This document shows, piece by piece, positions 16,311 to 24,513 of a DNA stretch of 64,000 nt. The stretch comes from Opitutia bacterium (GTDB lineage Bacteria > Verrucomicrobiota > Verrucomicrobiia > Opitutales > Opitutaceae), in assembly GCA_016190985.1 (NCBI GenBank), contig JACPPI010000009.1, positions 85,577 through 149,576 on the forward strand, given 5' to 3'. The notes beneath the pieces were generated by a model. That model made no database searches. It saw nothing but the letters and a program-made list of their open reading frames with translations, and was not told the origin of the DNA. How positions within the stretch are numbered: position 1 is the stretch's first letter; each line of letters starts with the position of its first letter. The position numbers were made by a program, and so were the translations under genes.

Positions 16311-18362
16311 TTGTCCAAGGCCGCACACCCTTTGCCTGTCACCCGCTGGATCCGGCTTCTGCCGGCGGCGCTGCTGCTGGCTTTTCATTTTTCGCCGTTC
16401 GGCCCCGCGCTGGACCGGGCGTTCTTCGACGGCGCCAGCCGGCATCCGCTGCAAGCGCCGCCCCTGCCGGAAAACTCCGCGCTCGTGCTGGTGGACGAAT
16501 CGACCATGGCGGCGATGAGCGCGCAGGGGGTGCGCTGGCCGTTTCCGCGCCGCGTGTTCGCCCAGCTGCTCGTGGCCCTGCACCAGGCCGGGGCGGAACA
16601 TGTGCTGGTGGATGTGACCTTTCCCGAGGAATCCGACGCCGCGGAGCAGGATCTGTTGCTGGGCGAACTGGCGGCGGCGGCGCCTTCCGTCGTGCTCGCG
16701 CGCACCGCGGAGCTGGGCCCGGCGTTCTGGCGCGTGGACTTCCAGGCGCGGCACCGCGCCTATTTCCAGCAGCCGCGCACCGGCCTGGTGGAATTTCAGG
16801 CGGATGACGATGGCGTCGCCCGCGCCTACGCGCCGGCCGGCTCGCTCGCCGCCGCCGCCCGCCCCGCCAATCTGCCGCCGACGGCGGGCGGGCTGTTGCG
16901 CTGGCATGGCGGCCTGGCGCAGGTCGCCAGCCGGGGCGTGCCGGTGCTGTCGGCCGCGCCCTATATTGCCGCCGGCCGGCCGATCTTGGAGCGGATCATG
17001 CAAGCCGCCCCCGACCTGGATTTCGCCGCGGTGGCCCGCGCGCTGGCCGCCGAGCCGCAGCTCCCGGGCCCGCTGGCCGGGGCCGTGAAGGGCCGCACGG
17101 TCTTCGTGGGCACAAACGCCAGCGGCACCTTTGACGTGAAGCCTCTGCCCGTGGGCAAGTCCGAGCCCGGCGTGCTGATTCACTGGACGGCGTGGGCCAA
17201 TCTCGCGGCGGACGGCTTCATCGCGCCGGCGCCCCGCGCGCTGACACTGGTCGCCGCCTTGCTCGCCGCCGCCGCCATCATCTGGGCCGGTCGCGGGCAA
17301 ATCGCGCTGCGCGGTCCGCTGCTGATGACCGGCGGCCTGATGGTGGCCTTGCTGGGCGGCGCCTACGCGTTGTTGTCCGCCGGGGTTTTTGTGGCCCCGG
17401 CCACCCCGGTCGCGGCCGCGCTGCTGACCCTGCTGGGGGTCGTGGCGGAAAGCTTCTGGCGCGAACAGGCGCGCAAGCGCGAGCTCCAGGCGATGTTCGG
17501 CGCCTACGTCGATCCGGGCGTGGTCGCGCAACTGGTGCGCAACCCCGGCGCGCTGCGACTCGGCGGCGAACTCCGGGAGGCGACGGTCTTTTTCTCCGAC
17601 CTGGTCGGCTTCACCGAACTGTCCGAGAATCTCCGGGACCGGCCGGAGCTGATGGTCGAGGTGGTCAACGCCTACCTGGAGGAAACCAGCGAATGCCTGC
17701 ACCGCCACGGCGCGTATGTGGACAAATACATCGGCGACGCGGTGATGGCGGTGTTCGGCGTGCCGCAGGATCGGCCGGACCATGCGCTGGCGGCCTGCCG
17801 GGCGGCGCTGGAGGCCCGCCGCGCGCTCGACACGGTGAACGCGCGCTATGCCGCCATGGCCGGGGTCCGGCTCGCGGTCCGCATCGGCCTGAACTCCGGC
17901 CAGATGATCGTCGGCAACCTCGGCTCGTCGCGGAAGAAGAACTACACGGTGATGGGCGACGCCGTGAACCTCGCCTCGCGGCTGGAGGGGGCGAACAAGG
18001 AATTCGGCACCGAAATCCTGCTGGGTGAGACGACGGCCCGCGCCGTCGCCGGGCATCTGGCGACCCGGCCGCTCACCCGCCTCCAGGTGAAAGGCAAGCT
18101 GGAGGCGGTCGAGGTCCACGAGTTGCTCGGTGAGCCGGACGCGCTGGATGAGTCACAGTGCGCCTTTCTCGCCGCCTACCTGCCGGGCTATGCCCACCAC
18201 ACCGCGCGCCGGTTTGCCGCGGCCGCCGCCGATTTTAGCCGTGCGCTCGCGGCCCGGCCGGATGATGCTGTCACCCGCGAGCTTCTCGCCCAATCCACCG
18301 CCTTTGCCGTCACGCCGCCCCCGCCCGACTGGCAACCGATCCTAACCCTGAAATCCAAATGA
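16311..18362 (+). CDS. CHASE2-domain class III adenylate/guanylate cyclase
   Basis: The protein (683 residues from TTG 16311) has an N-terminal membrane segment, an extracytoplasmic CHASE2 sensor (about 30-290, with LVDESTMAAMSAQGVRWPFP and VDVTFPEE), three membrane helices (about 305-375) and a cyclase domain. Cyclase motifs are FFSDLVGFTELS near 425 (first metal Asp), KYIGDAVMAVFGVP near 473 (second metal Asp plus Lys) and MGDAVNLASRLEG near 550 (catalytic Asn/Arg). The Lys and Asp fit adenine selection, so cAMP is the likely product. No ATG precedes the domain, hence the TTG start. Its stop overlaps the next gene by ATGA. Confidence 0.9.
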   Translation: MSKAAHPLPVTRWIRLLPAALLLAFHFSPFGPALDRAFFDGASRHPLQAPPLPENSALVLVDESTMAAMSAQGVRWPFPRRVFAQLLVALHQAGAEHVLVDVTFPEESDAAEQDLLLGELAAAAPSVVLARTAELGPAFWRVDFQARHRAYFQQPRTGLVEFQADDDGVARAYAPAGSLAAAARPANLPPTAGGLLRWHGGLAQVASRGVPVLSAAPYIAAGRPILERIMQAAPDLDFAAVARALAAEPQLPGPLAGAVKGRTVFVGTNASGTFDVKPLPVGKSEPGVLIHWTAWANLAADGFIAPAPRALTLVAALLAAAAIIWAGRGQIALRGPLLMTGGLMVALLGGAYALLSAGVFVAPATPVAAALLTLLGVVAESFWREQARKRELQAMFGAYVDPGVVAQLVRNPGALRLGGELREATVFFSDLVGFTELSENLRDRPELMVEVVNAYLEETSECLHRHGAYVDKYIGDAVMAVFGVPQDRPDHALAACRAALEARRALDTVNARYAAMAGVRLAVRIGLNSGQMIVGNLGSSRKKNYTVMGDAVNLASRLEGANKEFGTEILLGETTARAVAGHLATRPLTRLQVKGKLEAVEVHELLGEPDALDESQCAFLAAYLPGYAHHTARRFAAAAADFSRALAARPDDAVTRELLAQSTAFAVTPPPPDWQPILTLKSK

Positions 18363-18856
18363 ACCCACGCACCCATTCCCGGCTCTGGCCGCTGCTGTGC
18401 GGCCTGGCCGCCGCGGTGACCCTGCAGGCCGCCCTCGCGGCCGGCGGCGTCGCCTTCACCAAGCGCATGGAGACCAAGCTCCTGGCCGAACCGACCCCGC
18501 TGGCCGCGGTCAGCGCGAAGGTCGGCTATGCGAAGCCGCTCAAGATCGAGGCGGCCAAGGGCGCCTGGCTGAAGGTCCGCGAGGGTGAGAACACCGGCTG
18601 GGTTTTTTCCGGCAACGTCTCCGCCGTGGAAATCAAGGAGACTGCGGGGTTGGCCGGGCTCGGCCTCAACGCGAGCGCCACCACCGTCACCGCCGCCGCG
18701 CGCGGCCTGTCCGAGGAAGCCGCGGACTACGCGCAGCGCCACCAGCTGGGCACGGCCCGCGATGATCTCGCCTGGCTGCTGGAACAAAGCGCCGCCGTGA
18801 CCGCGGAAGATCTCGAGGCCTTCCTGCAGAAAAATAAACTGGGGGAATTCAAATGA
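18359..18856 (+). CDS. secreted bacterial SH3-like domain protein
   Basis: The 165-residue protein has a signal peptide (LLCGLAAAVTLQAALA) and one bacterial SH3-like module, with LLAEPTPLAAVSAKVGYAKP then GAWLKVREGENTGWVFSGNV (residues about 40-90). The C-terminal third is helical (GLSEEAADYAQRHQL). Such domains bind peptidoglycan or peptide ligands in the envelope. Start and stop both overlap neighbouring genes by four bases, so it is translationally coupled to the cyclase and the M48 peptidase. Confidence 0.82.
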   Translation: MNPRTHSRLWPLLCGLAAAVTLQAALAAGGVAFTKRMETKLLAEPTPLAAVSAKVGYAKPLKIEAAKGAWLKVREGENTGWVFSGNVSAVEIKETAGLAGLGLNASATTVTAAARGLSEEAADYAQRHQLGTARDDLAWLLEQSAAVTAEDLEAFLQKNKLGEFK

Positions 18857-19668
18857 ACGCCCGCCCCCTGCTGTTGTCCGCCCTCGCCCTGGCGTTGGCC
18901 GCGGCCGGCCGCGCCCTCGATCTGGGCGGGCTGAACAAGGGACTGAACATGCTCAACAAGGCCAAGGAGGCCAGGAGCACCCTCGACGAGGCCAGCAAAC
19001 TGGTCGCGGTCATCGGCCCGGAGGAGGAGAGAGCGCTGGGCGAGACCGTCGCCCTGGAGATAATCGGCAAATTCGGCGGCTTGGTTCGCGACGAGGAGAC
19101 GATGCGCCGGGTGAACCTGGTCGGCCACGCGCTGGCCCGTTACTCGGCGCGGCCGGACCACGCCTGGCGCTTCGGCGTCCTCAACTCCGACACGGTCAAC
19201 GCCTTCTCGGCGCCCGACGGCCATGTCTTCATCACCCGCGGGCTCTATCAAACCGCCACCGACGACGACCGGCTGGCCGCCATCCTCGGCCATGAAATCT
19301 CCCACATCACCGGGCGGCACGCGCTCCGGATCATCGAGACCGGGGAAAAGGGCTCCGTGCTGATGAAACACGTGTCTGCCCGGAGCGGGGATGCCCGGCA
19401 GGCCGACGCCTACCTCAACCAAGTCGGCCTGAACACGGGGAAGCTCGTGAAATTTCTGGTCGAAAAAGGCTTCGACCATCCGACGGAATTCGCGGCCGAC
19501 CTCGACGGCCGCGCCCTGGCGGTCACCACCGGCTACGCGCCCGGCGGATTGCGGGCCGTGCTGGAGGGCCTGCAGGCGAGGAAAGGCGACCCGAAGAAAA
19601 TTTTCTCCGCCCACCCGCCGCTGGCCGAGCGGATCAAACGCCTGCCGGCCGCTCCCGTCGGGAATTGA
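18853..19668 (+). CDS. secreted M48-family zinc metallopeptidase
   Basis: The 271-residue protein has a signal peptide (LLLSALALALAAAGRA). The zinc motif HEISH is at about 147-151 in ILGHEISHITGRHA, and the third zinc ligand is in TEFAADLDGRAL near 213. VNAFSAPDGHVFITRGL before the motif is typical of M48 envelope peptidases (BepA/LoiP-like), which clear misfolded outer-membrane proteins. It lacks the TPR tail of BepA. It overlaps the SH3 gene by ATGA and closes the three-gene operon. Confidence 0.9.
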   Translation: MNARPLLLSALALALAAAGRALDLGGLNKGLNMLNKAKEARSTLDEASKLVAVIGPEEERALGETVALEIIGKFGGLVRDEETMRRVNLVGHALARYSARPDHAWRFGVLNSDTVNAFSAPDGHVFITRGLYQTATDDDRLAAILGHEISHITGRHALRIIETGEKGSVLMKHVSARSGDARQADAYLNQVGLNTGKLVKFLVEKGFDHPTEFAADLDGRALAVTTGYAPGGLRAVLEGLQARKGDPKKIFSAHPPLAERIKRLPAAPVGN

Positions 19669-19853
19669 TCCGGCTCAGGCGCGCCTCGGTCCGCCGGCGG
19701 ATGAACGCTGCTGCCCCTTGAACCGGCGGCACATGTTTACCCGGACATCGCCGATGGCGACAGGGACCGCCGCGCGGTCGGACTGGATCTGGGCGCGCGG
19801 CGTTTCAGCCATTGCGCCGGGCCGGACCAGCCCCCACGTTTTCCGGCACGTCG

Positions 19854-21134
19854 ATGGAAACCCCCGCCTCCAGTCCTGCCCGCGCCTGGAGCTGGATCCC
19901 GTCGCTGTATTTCGCCCAGGGCATTCCCTACGTCGTGGTGATGTCGCTCTCCACGGTCCTCTACAAGAACCTCGGCATCTCCAACACCGCCATCGCCTAT
20001 TACACGAGCTGGCTCTATCTGCCGTGGGTCATCAAGCCGCTGTGGTCGCCGCTCGTGGACATGTTTCGCACGAAGCGCCTCTGGATCTGGTCGCTGCAAT
20101 TCGTGATCGGCGTCGCCTTCGCCCTTGTCGCGCTGACGCTGCCCGGCCCGAAGTTCTTCCAGGTCTCGCTTGCCGTCTTCTGGCTGATGGCTTTCGCCTC
20201 GGCCACGCACGACATCGCCGCCGACGGGTTCTACCTGCTCGCCATGCCCGCGGGGCAGCAATCCGCCTTCGTCGGCGTGCGCAGCACGTTCTACCGTCTC
20301 GCCACGCTCTCCGCCCAGGGCGGGCTCGTCTACCTCGCCGGCCGGCTCACCGACTCGACCGGCAGCGTCACCACCGCCTGGTCGATGGTTTTCAGCCTGC
20401 TCGCCGTCGTCTTTGTCGCGGTCGGCGGCTATCACTTTTCCCTCCTGCCCAAGCCCGCCGCCGACCGCGCCACGGTCGAGGGGGGCGATTTTCTGAAGGA
20501 ATTTTTCGCCGTCTTCCTCGCGTTTTTCCGCAAGCCCGGCATCGGCCTCATCCTCGCCCACCTCTTGCTCTACCGTCTGGCCGAGTCGCAGGCGCTCAAG
20601 CTGCTCTCGCCCTTCCTCCTCGACAAGCCCGCCGCGGGCGGCCTCGGCCTCACCACGCAGCAGCTCGGCATCGCCTACGGCACCGTCGGCATCATCGCCC
20701 TCACGCTCGGCGGGCTGGTCGGTGGCTGGGTCATTTCGCTCCACGGTCTCAGGCGCCTGCTCTGGCCCATGCTTCTCGCCATGCACACGCCGATCGTGGC
20801 GTTCCTGCTGCTGGCGATCTACCAGCCGTCAAGCCTCGTGATCGTTTCCGCCGCGCTGGCCGTCGAGCAGTTCGGCTACGGCTTCGGCTTCACCGCCTAC
20901 ATGCTCTACATGATGATGGTCGCCGAAGGCCCGCACAAGACGGCGCACTACGCCCTCTGCACCGGCTTCATGGCGCTCGGCATGATGCTGCCCGGCATGG
21001 TCGCCGGCCGGATCGAGGACCACATCGGCTACCTGAATTTCTTCGCCTGGGTGCTCGTTTGCACCCTCCCGTCCTTCGTCACCACCGCCCTCGCCGCGCG
21101 CACGATCGATCCGGCCTTCGGCAAGAAGGCTTGA
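19854..21134 (+). CDS. AmpG-like MFS permease
   Basis: The 426-residue protein has 12 predicted membrane segments. The start SWIPSLYFAQGIPYVVVMSL and the WLYLPWVIKPLWSPLVDMF segment are typical of the AmpG group of the major facilitator superfamily. AmpG imports anhydromuropeptides for cell-wall recycling; the substrate here is inferred. ATG 19854 is preferred because upstream residues are non-hydrophobic filler. It converges with the threonine dehydratase gene, with 6 bp between the two stops. Confidence 0.85.
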   Translation: METPASSPARAWSWIPSLYFAQGIPYVVVMSLSTVLYKNLGISNTAIAYYTSWLYLPWVIKPLWSPLVDMFRTKRLWIWSLQFVIGVAFALVALTLPGPKFFQVSLAVFWLMAFASATHDIAADGFYLLAMPAGQQSAFVGVRSTFYRLATLSAQGGLVYLAGRLTDSTGSVTTAWSMVFSLLAVVFVAVGGYHFSLLPKPAADRATVEGGDFLKEFFAVFLAFFRKPGIGLILAHLLLYRLAESQALKLLSPFLLDKPAAGGLGLTTQQLGIAYGTVGIIALTLGGLVGGWVISLHGLRRLLWPMLLAMHTPIVAFLLLAIYQPSSLVIVSAALAVEQFGYGFGFTAYMLYMMMVAEGPHKTAHYALCTGFMALGMMLPGMVAGRIEDHIGYLNFFAWVLVCTLPSFVTTALAARTIDPAFGKKA

Positions 21135-21140
21135 GCGGCG

Positions 21141-22475
21141 TCAGCGTGCCACCAGCACGGGAAACCCGTGCTTGCGCAGCGCGCGGTGCAACTCGCGGAT
21201 GTGGGCGTGGTCGCGGGTCTCGACCGTGCAGACCGCGTTGACCGCCGAGACATCGGGGCCGCTGAAGGCGCGGTCGTGCTCGATGTCCTTGATGCTCGCG
21301 CCGCTGGCGGCGATGACGCGCGTCAGCTCGGCGAGGCCGCCGGGGCGGTCGCTGATGACGGCGGTGAAGCGCGTGAGGCGGCCGTCATGCACGAGGCCCT
21401 TCTCGATGACGCGGCTGAGGATGGCGGGGTCGATGTTGCCGCCGCAGGCGACGAGGACAACGCGTTTGCCTTTCAGCTCGGGCAGCAGGCCGGCCATCAT
21501 GGCAGCCAATGGGGTGGCGGCGGCGCCCTCGACCACGATTTTCTCGCGCTCAACGAAGCGCAGGATCGCCAGCGCGATCCAGTCCTCGCTGACCTGCACG
21601 ACGCGGTCGACGCGGTCCCGGATGAGCGCAAAGGCGTTGGGCCCGACCGTCAGGGTGGCGAGGCCGTCGGCCAGCGTGGGCCGGCGCGGGCGCAGGACCG
21701 GGCGCCGGGCCTTGAGCGCGGCGGTGAGGTTGCCGGTGGCCGTGCTCTCAACCCCGATGATCCGGATTTTTTTCCGCAGCGATTTCACCGCGAGGCACAA
21801 ACCCGCGAGCAGGCCGCCGCCGCCCACGGGGCACACGATGGTGTCGGCGTTTTTCACCTGCTCGAGGATTTCCAGGCCGATGGTTCCCTGGCCGGCGATG
21901 ATGGCGGGCGCGTCGAAGCCGTGGATGTAGGCCAGGCCCTCCTCCGCGGCGAGCCGGTCGGCCTCGGCCCGGGCCTCGGCGAAATCGCGGCCTTTCACGA
22001 CGACGCGCGCGCCGAGGCGCTTCGAGGTGCTGACCTTGATCAACGGCGCATAGTCGGGCATGACCACCGTGACCGGAACGCCCAGCAACTGGCCGTGATA
22101 CGCGAGGGCGGCGGCGTGGTTGCCGGCGGAGGCGGCGATGACCCCGCGCCTCTGCTGGTCGCGGGTGAGGCACAGCAGGGCGTTGCGCGCGCCGCGCTCC
22201 TTGAACGAGCCGGTGCGCTGCAGGTTGTCGAGCTTGCAGAAGACGCGCGCGCCGGTGATTTCCGAGAGCGGGATCGATTCGGGGCACGGGGTGACGATCA
22301 CTCCGCCCGCGATGCGGCGGCGGGCGGCGCGGATGTCGGCAAGGGTGACGGACGGGGTGGTTTTGATGGCGCCGTTGTAGCGCGCGGCCCGTGGCGGGCA
22401 AGCTCGCTCCGGCTTGGATCGAACCTGTGGGAGCGTGCTGGCACGCGACTGTCGCGACCAAGGTCGCTCCCACAA
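21141..22475 (-). CDS. ilvA: threonine dehydratase with C-terminal ACT domain; start uncertain
   Basis: The PLP-dependent enzyme deaminates threonine to 2-oxobutanoate. The catalytic lysine motif is SFKERGARNA, phosphate binding is PVGGGGLLAG, and AASAGNHAAALAYHG is intact. The C-terminus is a single ACT regulatory domain (FTAVISDRPGGLAELTRVIA). Homology begins at about VTLADIRAARRRI (near 22345). No ATG, GTG or TTG occurs in frame between there and a TTG at 22475, which lies at the edge of a palindromic repeat; the next candidate is GTG 22301, inside the conserved N-terminus. The true start is therefore unclear. Confidence 0.88.
   Translation of the reverse strand: MWERPWSRQSRASTLPQVRSKPERACPPRAARYNGAIKTTPSVTLADIRAARRRIAGGVIVTPCPESIPLSEITGARVFCKLDNLQRTGSFKERGARNALLCLTRDQQRRGVIAASAGNHAAALAYHGQLLGVPVTVVMPDYAPLIKVSTSKRLGARVVVKGRDFAEARAEADRLAAEEGLAYIHGFDAPAIIAGQGTIGLEILEQVKNADTIVCPVGGGGLLAGLCLAVKSLRKKIRIIGVESTATGNLTAALKARRPVLRPRRPTLADGLATLTVGPNAFALIRDRVDRVVQVSEDWIALAILRFVEREKIVVEGAAATPLAAMMAGLLPELKGKRVVLVACGGNIDPAILSRVIEKGLVHDGRLTRFTAVISDRPGGLAELTRVIAASGASIKDIEHDRAFSGPDVSAVNAVCTVETRDHAHIRELHRALRKHGFPVLVAR
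22427..22473. repeat. 47-bp palindromic repeat (GTGGGAGCG family), copy 1
   Basis: GTGGGAGCG at 22427-22435 pairs with CGCTCCCAC at 22465-22473; the interior has a second nested palindrome around GTCGCGACCAAGGTCG. A 47-base copy with a few changes occurs at 61865-61911. Reading across it gives peptides of the type VGATLVATVACQHAPT in one frame, which are artefacts of the repeat. Confidence 0.85.
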
Positions 22476-22528
22476 ACCCGGACGGCAGAAGGATTGCTGG
22501 TATACCCCGCGCTTGCTCCAGGGATCTG

Positions 22529-22975
22529 TTACTTGCCCTTCTTTCCTCGCCGGGGCGTCTGGTCACCCATGATGCCCCTGCGCGCGGTTGCGCGCTCCGC
22601 GTCGTTCAACTGTCCGTCGCCGTCGCGGTCGAATTTCTTCACCTGCTCGGCACGGAACTTCGCGGCCTCCGCCTGCTCGGCATCGTCGAGCTGGCCGTCG
22701 CCGTCCTTGTCGAAGCGCTTCAGGATCTGCTTGCGCCGCTCGTTGCCCCCGCCGCCCTGCTTGCGCATGGCGGCATGGGCGGCGGCTTTCTCGGCGTCAT
22801 CGAGCCGGCCGTCGCCGTTCTTGTCGTGGCGCCTGATCAGTTCCTGGTGGTTTTTCTTCATCCTGCCGCCCGATTCGGCCGGGGTGTCGGCCGCCGCCAT
22901 TTCGGTCTGGGCCGCGGCGGGCAGCGCCAGCAGCACCAGGGCCAGAAGGGTGGGTGAAACGGTGCTGGTTTTCAT
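22529..22975 (-). CDS. secreted EF-hand calcium-binding protein
   Basis: The 148-residue protein has a signal peptide (TLLALVLLALPAAAQ) and three EF-hand loops: DKNGDGRLDDAE, DKDGDGQLDDAE and DRDGDGQLNDAE. Each has the Asp/Asn ligands at positions 1, 3 and 5 and an acidic residue at position 12. It should bind calcium in the periplasm or outside the cell; no partner is evident. A basic tail (RRGKKGK) ends the protein. ATG 22975 is chosen because the signal peptide starts there. Confidence 0.9.
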   Translation of the reverse strand: MKTSTVSPTLLALVLLALPAAAQTEMAAADTPAESGGRMKKNHQELIRRHDKNGDGRLDDAEKAAAHAAMRKQGGGGNERRKQILKRFDKDGDGQLDDAEQAEAAKFRAEQVKKFDRDGDGQLNDAERATARRGIMGDQTPRRGKKGK

Positions 22976-23054
22976 GGCCGGGGGAATATAGGGGTGACGT
23001 TGCCTAGACAAGACGCGCCGGCCCATCCATGGTTACGGCGCCGTCCCCACCCCC

Positions 23055-23405
23055 ATGTATCAGGTCACTTTCTCCGAGCAAAGCATGCGCGAGCTGAACA
23101 AGCTCGGCAAACTGGCGCAGCTGGAGGCCATCGAGCCGATCAGCCAGATCCGGCCGGCCGACCTGGCGCAACCGCGCGAGCCGCTGGGCAAGTTCCACCG
23201 CAACGGCAAGGATTTCTACCGGCTGCGGGCGGGGGTGTTCCGCTTCTATTTCGAGGTGCAGGGCGACAACCTCCACACCCACTACATCCTGCACAAGGAC
23301 TCGCTGGAGGACGCCCTTTTCCGGATGAAGCTGCCCGTGAGTGAAAAACAGCTCTTCGAGCAGGACTCGAAGTTCTGGAAATACCTCGAGAGCCTGACCA
23401 AGTGA
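23055..23405 (+). CDS. RelE/ParE-fold protein without an antitoxin partner
   Basis: The 116-residue protein fits the RelE/ParE fold: an N-terminal strand-helix MYQVTFSEQSMRELNKLGKL and then FHRNGKDFYRLRAGVFRFYF with a closing HTHYILHKD. The C-terminus continues as a helix unlike short toxins. There is no small antitoxin gene on either side. Its stop lies 5 bp before the pssA start, so the two are probably co-transcribed. This suggests a domesticated or unrelated role; toxicity is not implied by the sequence. Confidence 0.7.
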   Translation: MYQVTFSEQSMRELNKLGKLAQLEAIEPISQIRPADLAQPREPLGKFHRNGKDFYRLRAGVFRFYFEVQGDNLHTHYILHKDSLEDALFRMKLPVSEKQLFEQDSKFWKYLESLTK

Positions 23406-23410
23406 CCCCC

Positions 23411-24316
23411 ATGTCGGACCTCGAACAGCGCGACAACCCCTACAACGTCATCCAGGCCAGCCGGATTTATTTCCTGCCCAACCTGATGACGGCGGGGAAC
23501 CTGTTCTGCGGTTTCGGCGCCGTCATCAAGTGCATCCAGGCGCGGTTGTTGACGGACGCCGGCGAATACGCGCAGCTCCACGCCGACCTGTCGTGGATGA
23601 TGCTCTACACGCACGCGGTCTGGCTCATCCTCTTGGCGGTCATCTTCGACTCGCTGGACGGCCGGCTGGCGCGCTGGGGCGGGCGCACCTCCCTGTTTGG
23701 CGCGGAGTTCGACTCGCTGGCGGACGTGGTGTCGTTCGGCGTGGCCCCGGCGCTGATGGTCTTTTTCCTGATCCTGGCGCCGCGCGAGGAATACCAGTGG
23801 TTCCGCGAACTGGGCTGGGTCATCGCCTTTGTCTACCTCCTGTGCGGGGCGGTGCGCCTGGCGCGGTTCAACGTCATCACCAATCCGTTGCTGCACCGGG
23901 CCGAGGCCGAATCCAGCAAGGACTTTGTCGGCCTGCCGATCCCCGCGGCGGCGGGCACGGTGGCCTCCCTGGTCCTGCTGCTGCTCAACCTGACCGCCAA
24001 CGCCCAGCAGCTCCGGCAGTGGGCGCTGACGCTTCCGTTCATCCTGATGCTCGTGTCGTTCCTGATGGTCAGCACCATCCGCTATCCCAGTTTCAAGCAG
24101 ATGAATTGGGAGACCAAGATCCGTTTCCGCAACCTGGTCTTCGTCTTCATCGGCCTCGTCCTGGTCGTCCGCCTGCAGGAAGTCGCCCTGTTCTTCCTTT
24201 TTCTCGCCTACATCGCCTATGGTCTCTTCGCCCATTACCAGCGCGGGGTGCGCCATGTCCAAATGCGGGCGCTGCGCCGGAAGGTTGTGAGGATGAAGCA
24301 GGAAGTTTCCGAATAA
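23411..24316 (+). CDS. pssA: CDP-diacylglycerol-serine O-phosphatidyltransferase
   Basis: The 301-residue membrane protein makes phosphatidylserine from CDP-diacylglycerol and serine. The CDP-alcohol phosphotransferase motif is complete: D80-x2-D83-G84-x2-A87-R88-x8-G97-x3-D101-x3-D105. The start FLPNLMTAGNLFCGFGA is typical of type II PssA. About seven hydrophobic segments are visible. ATG 23411 is taken; a GTG at 23402 would overlap the upstream stop. It probably shares a transcript with the RelE-fold gene. Confidence 0.93.
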   Translation: MSDLEQRDNPYNVIQASRIYFLPNLMTAGNLFCGFGAVIKCIQARLLTDAGEYAQLHADLSWMMLYTHAVWLILLAVIFDSLDGRLARWGGRTSLFGAEFDSLADVVSFGVAPALMVFFLILAPREEYQWFRELGWVIAFVYLLCGAVRLARFNVITNPLLHRAEAESSKDFVGLPIPAAAGTVASLVLLLLNLTANAQQLRQWALTLPFILMLVSFLMVSTIRYPSFKQMNWETKIRFRNLVFVFIGLVLVVRLQEVALFFLFLAYIAYGLFAHYQRGVRHVQMRALRRKVVRMKQEVSE

Positions 24317-24377
24317 CTTTTCCCTGTGAACAAAGCCCGGGTTATTCGCGGTTGCTCAGGCCGGCTTCACAACCGCG
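24311..24377. other. inverted repeats between pssA and dnaN
   Basis: GAATAAC (24311-24317, overlapping the pssA stop) is reverse-complementary to GTTATTC (24341-24347). CGCGGTTG (24347-24354) pairs with CAACCGCG (24370-24377). They could be a weak terminator or a binding site upstream of dnaN; no U-tract follows either stem. Confidence 0.35.
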
Positions 24378-24429
24378 CCGCCAAGTCGCTGCGCTCGGGA
24401 ATCTCGAGGTTGTCCGCATAATCGCCCCC

Positions 24430-24435
24430 TATAAT
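24430..24435 (+). promoter_or_regulatory. candidate -10 box upstream of dnaN
   Basis: A perfect TATAAT lies in an unusually AT-rich patch 79 bp before the dnaN start. A clear -35 at 17 bp spacing is not visible; TTGTCC starts 20 bp upstream with a 14-bp gap. The TATAAT itself is the evidence. Confidence 0.45.
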
Positions 24436-24513
24436 AATACGGATACTTTTCATTATTGTGTCTCTCTTCAATCAGCCTTTGTTAGTTAACCCACCCACCC
24501 CGCTTTCCGCCTG

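Noticed and set aside
23055..23405. Complete toxin-antitoxin module
   Set aside because: No antitoxin-like gene precedes or follows the RelE-fold gene; upstream is a divergent EF-hand gene and downstream is pssA.
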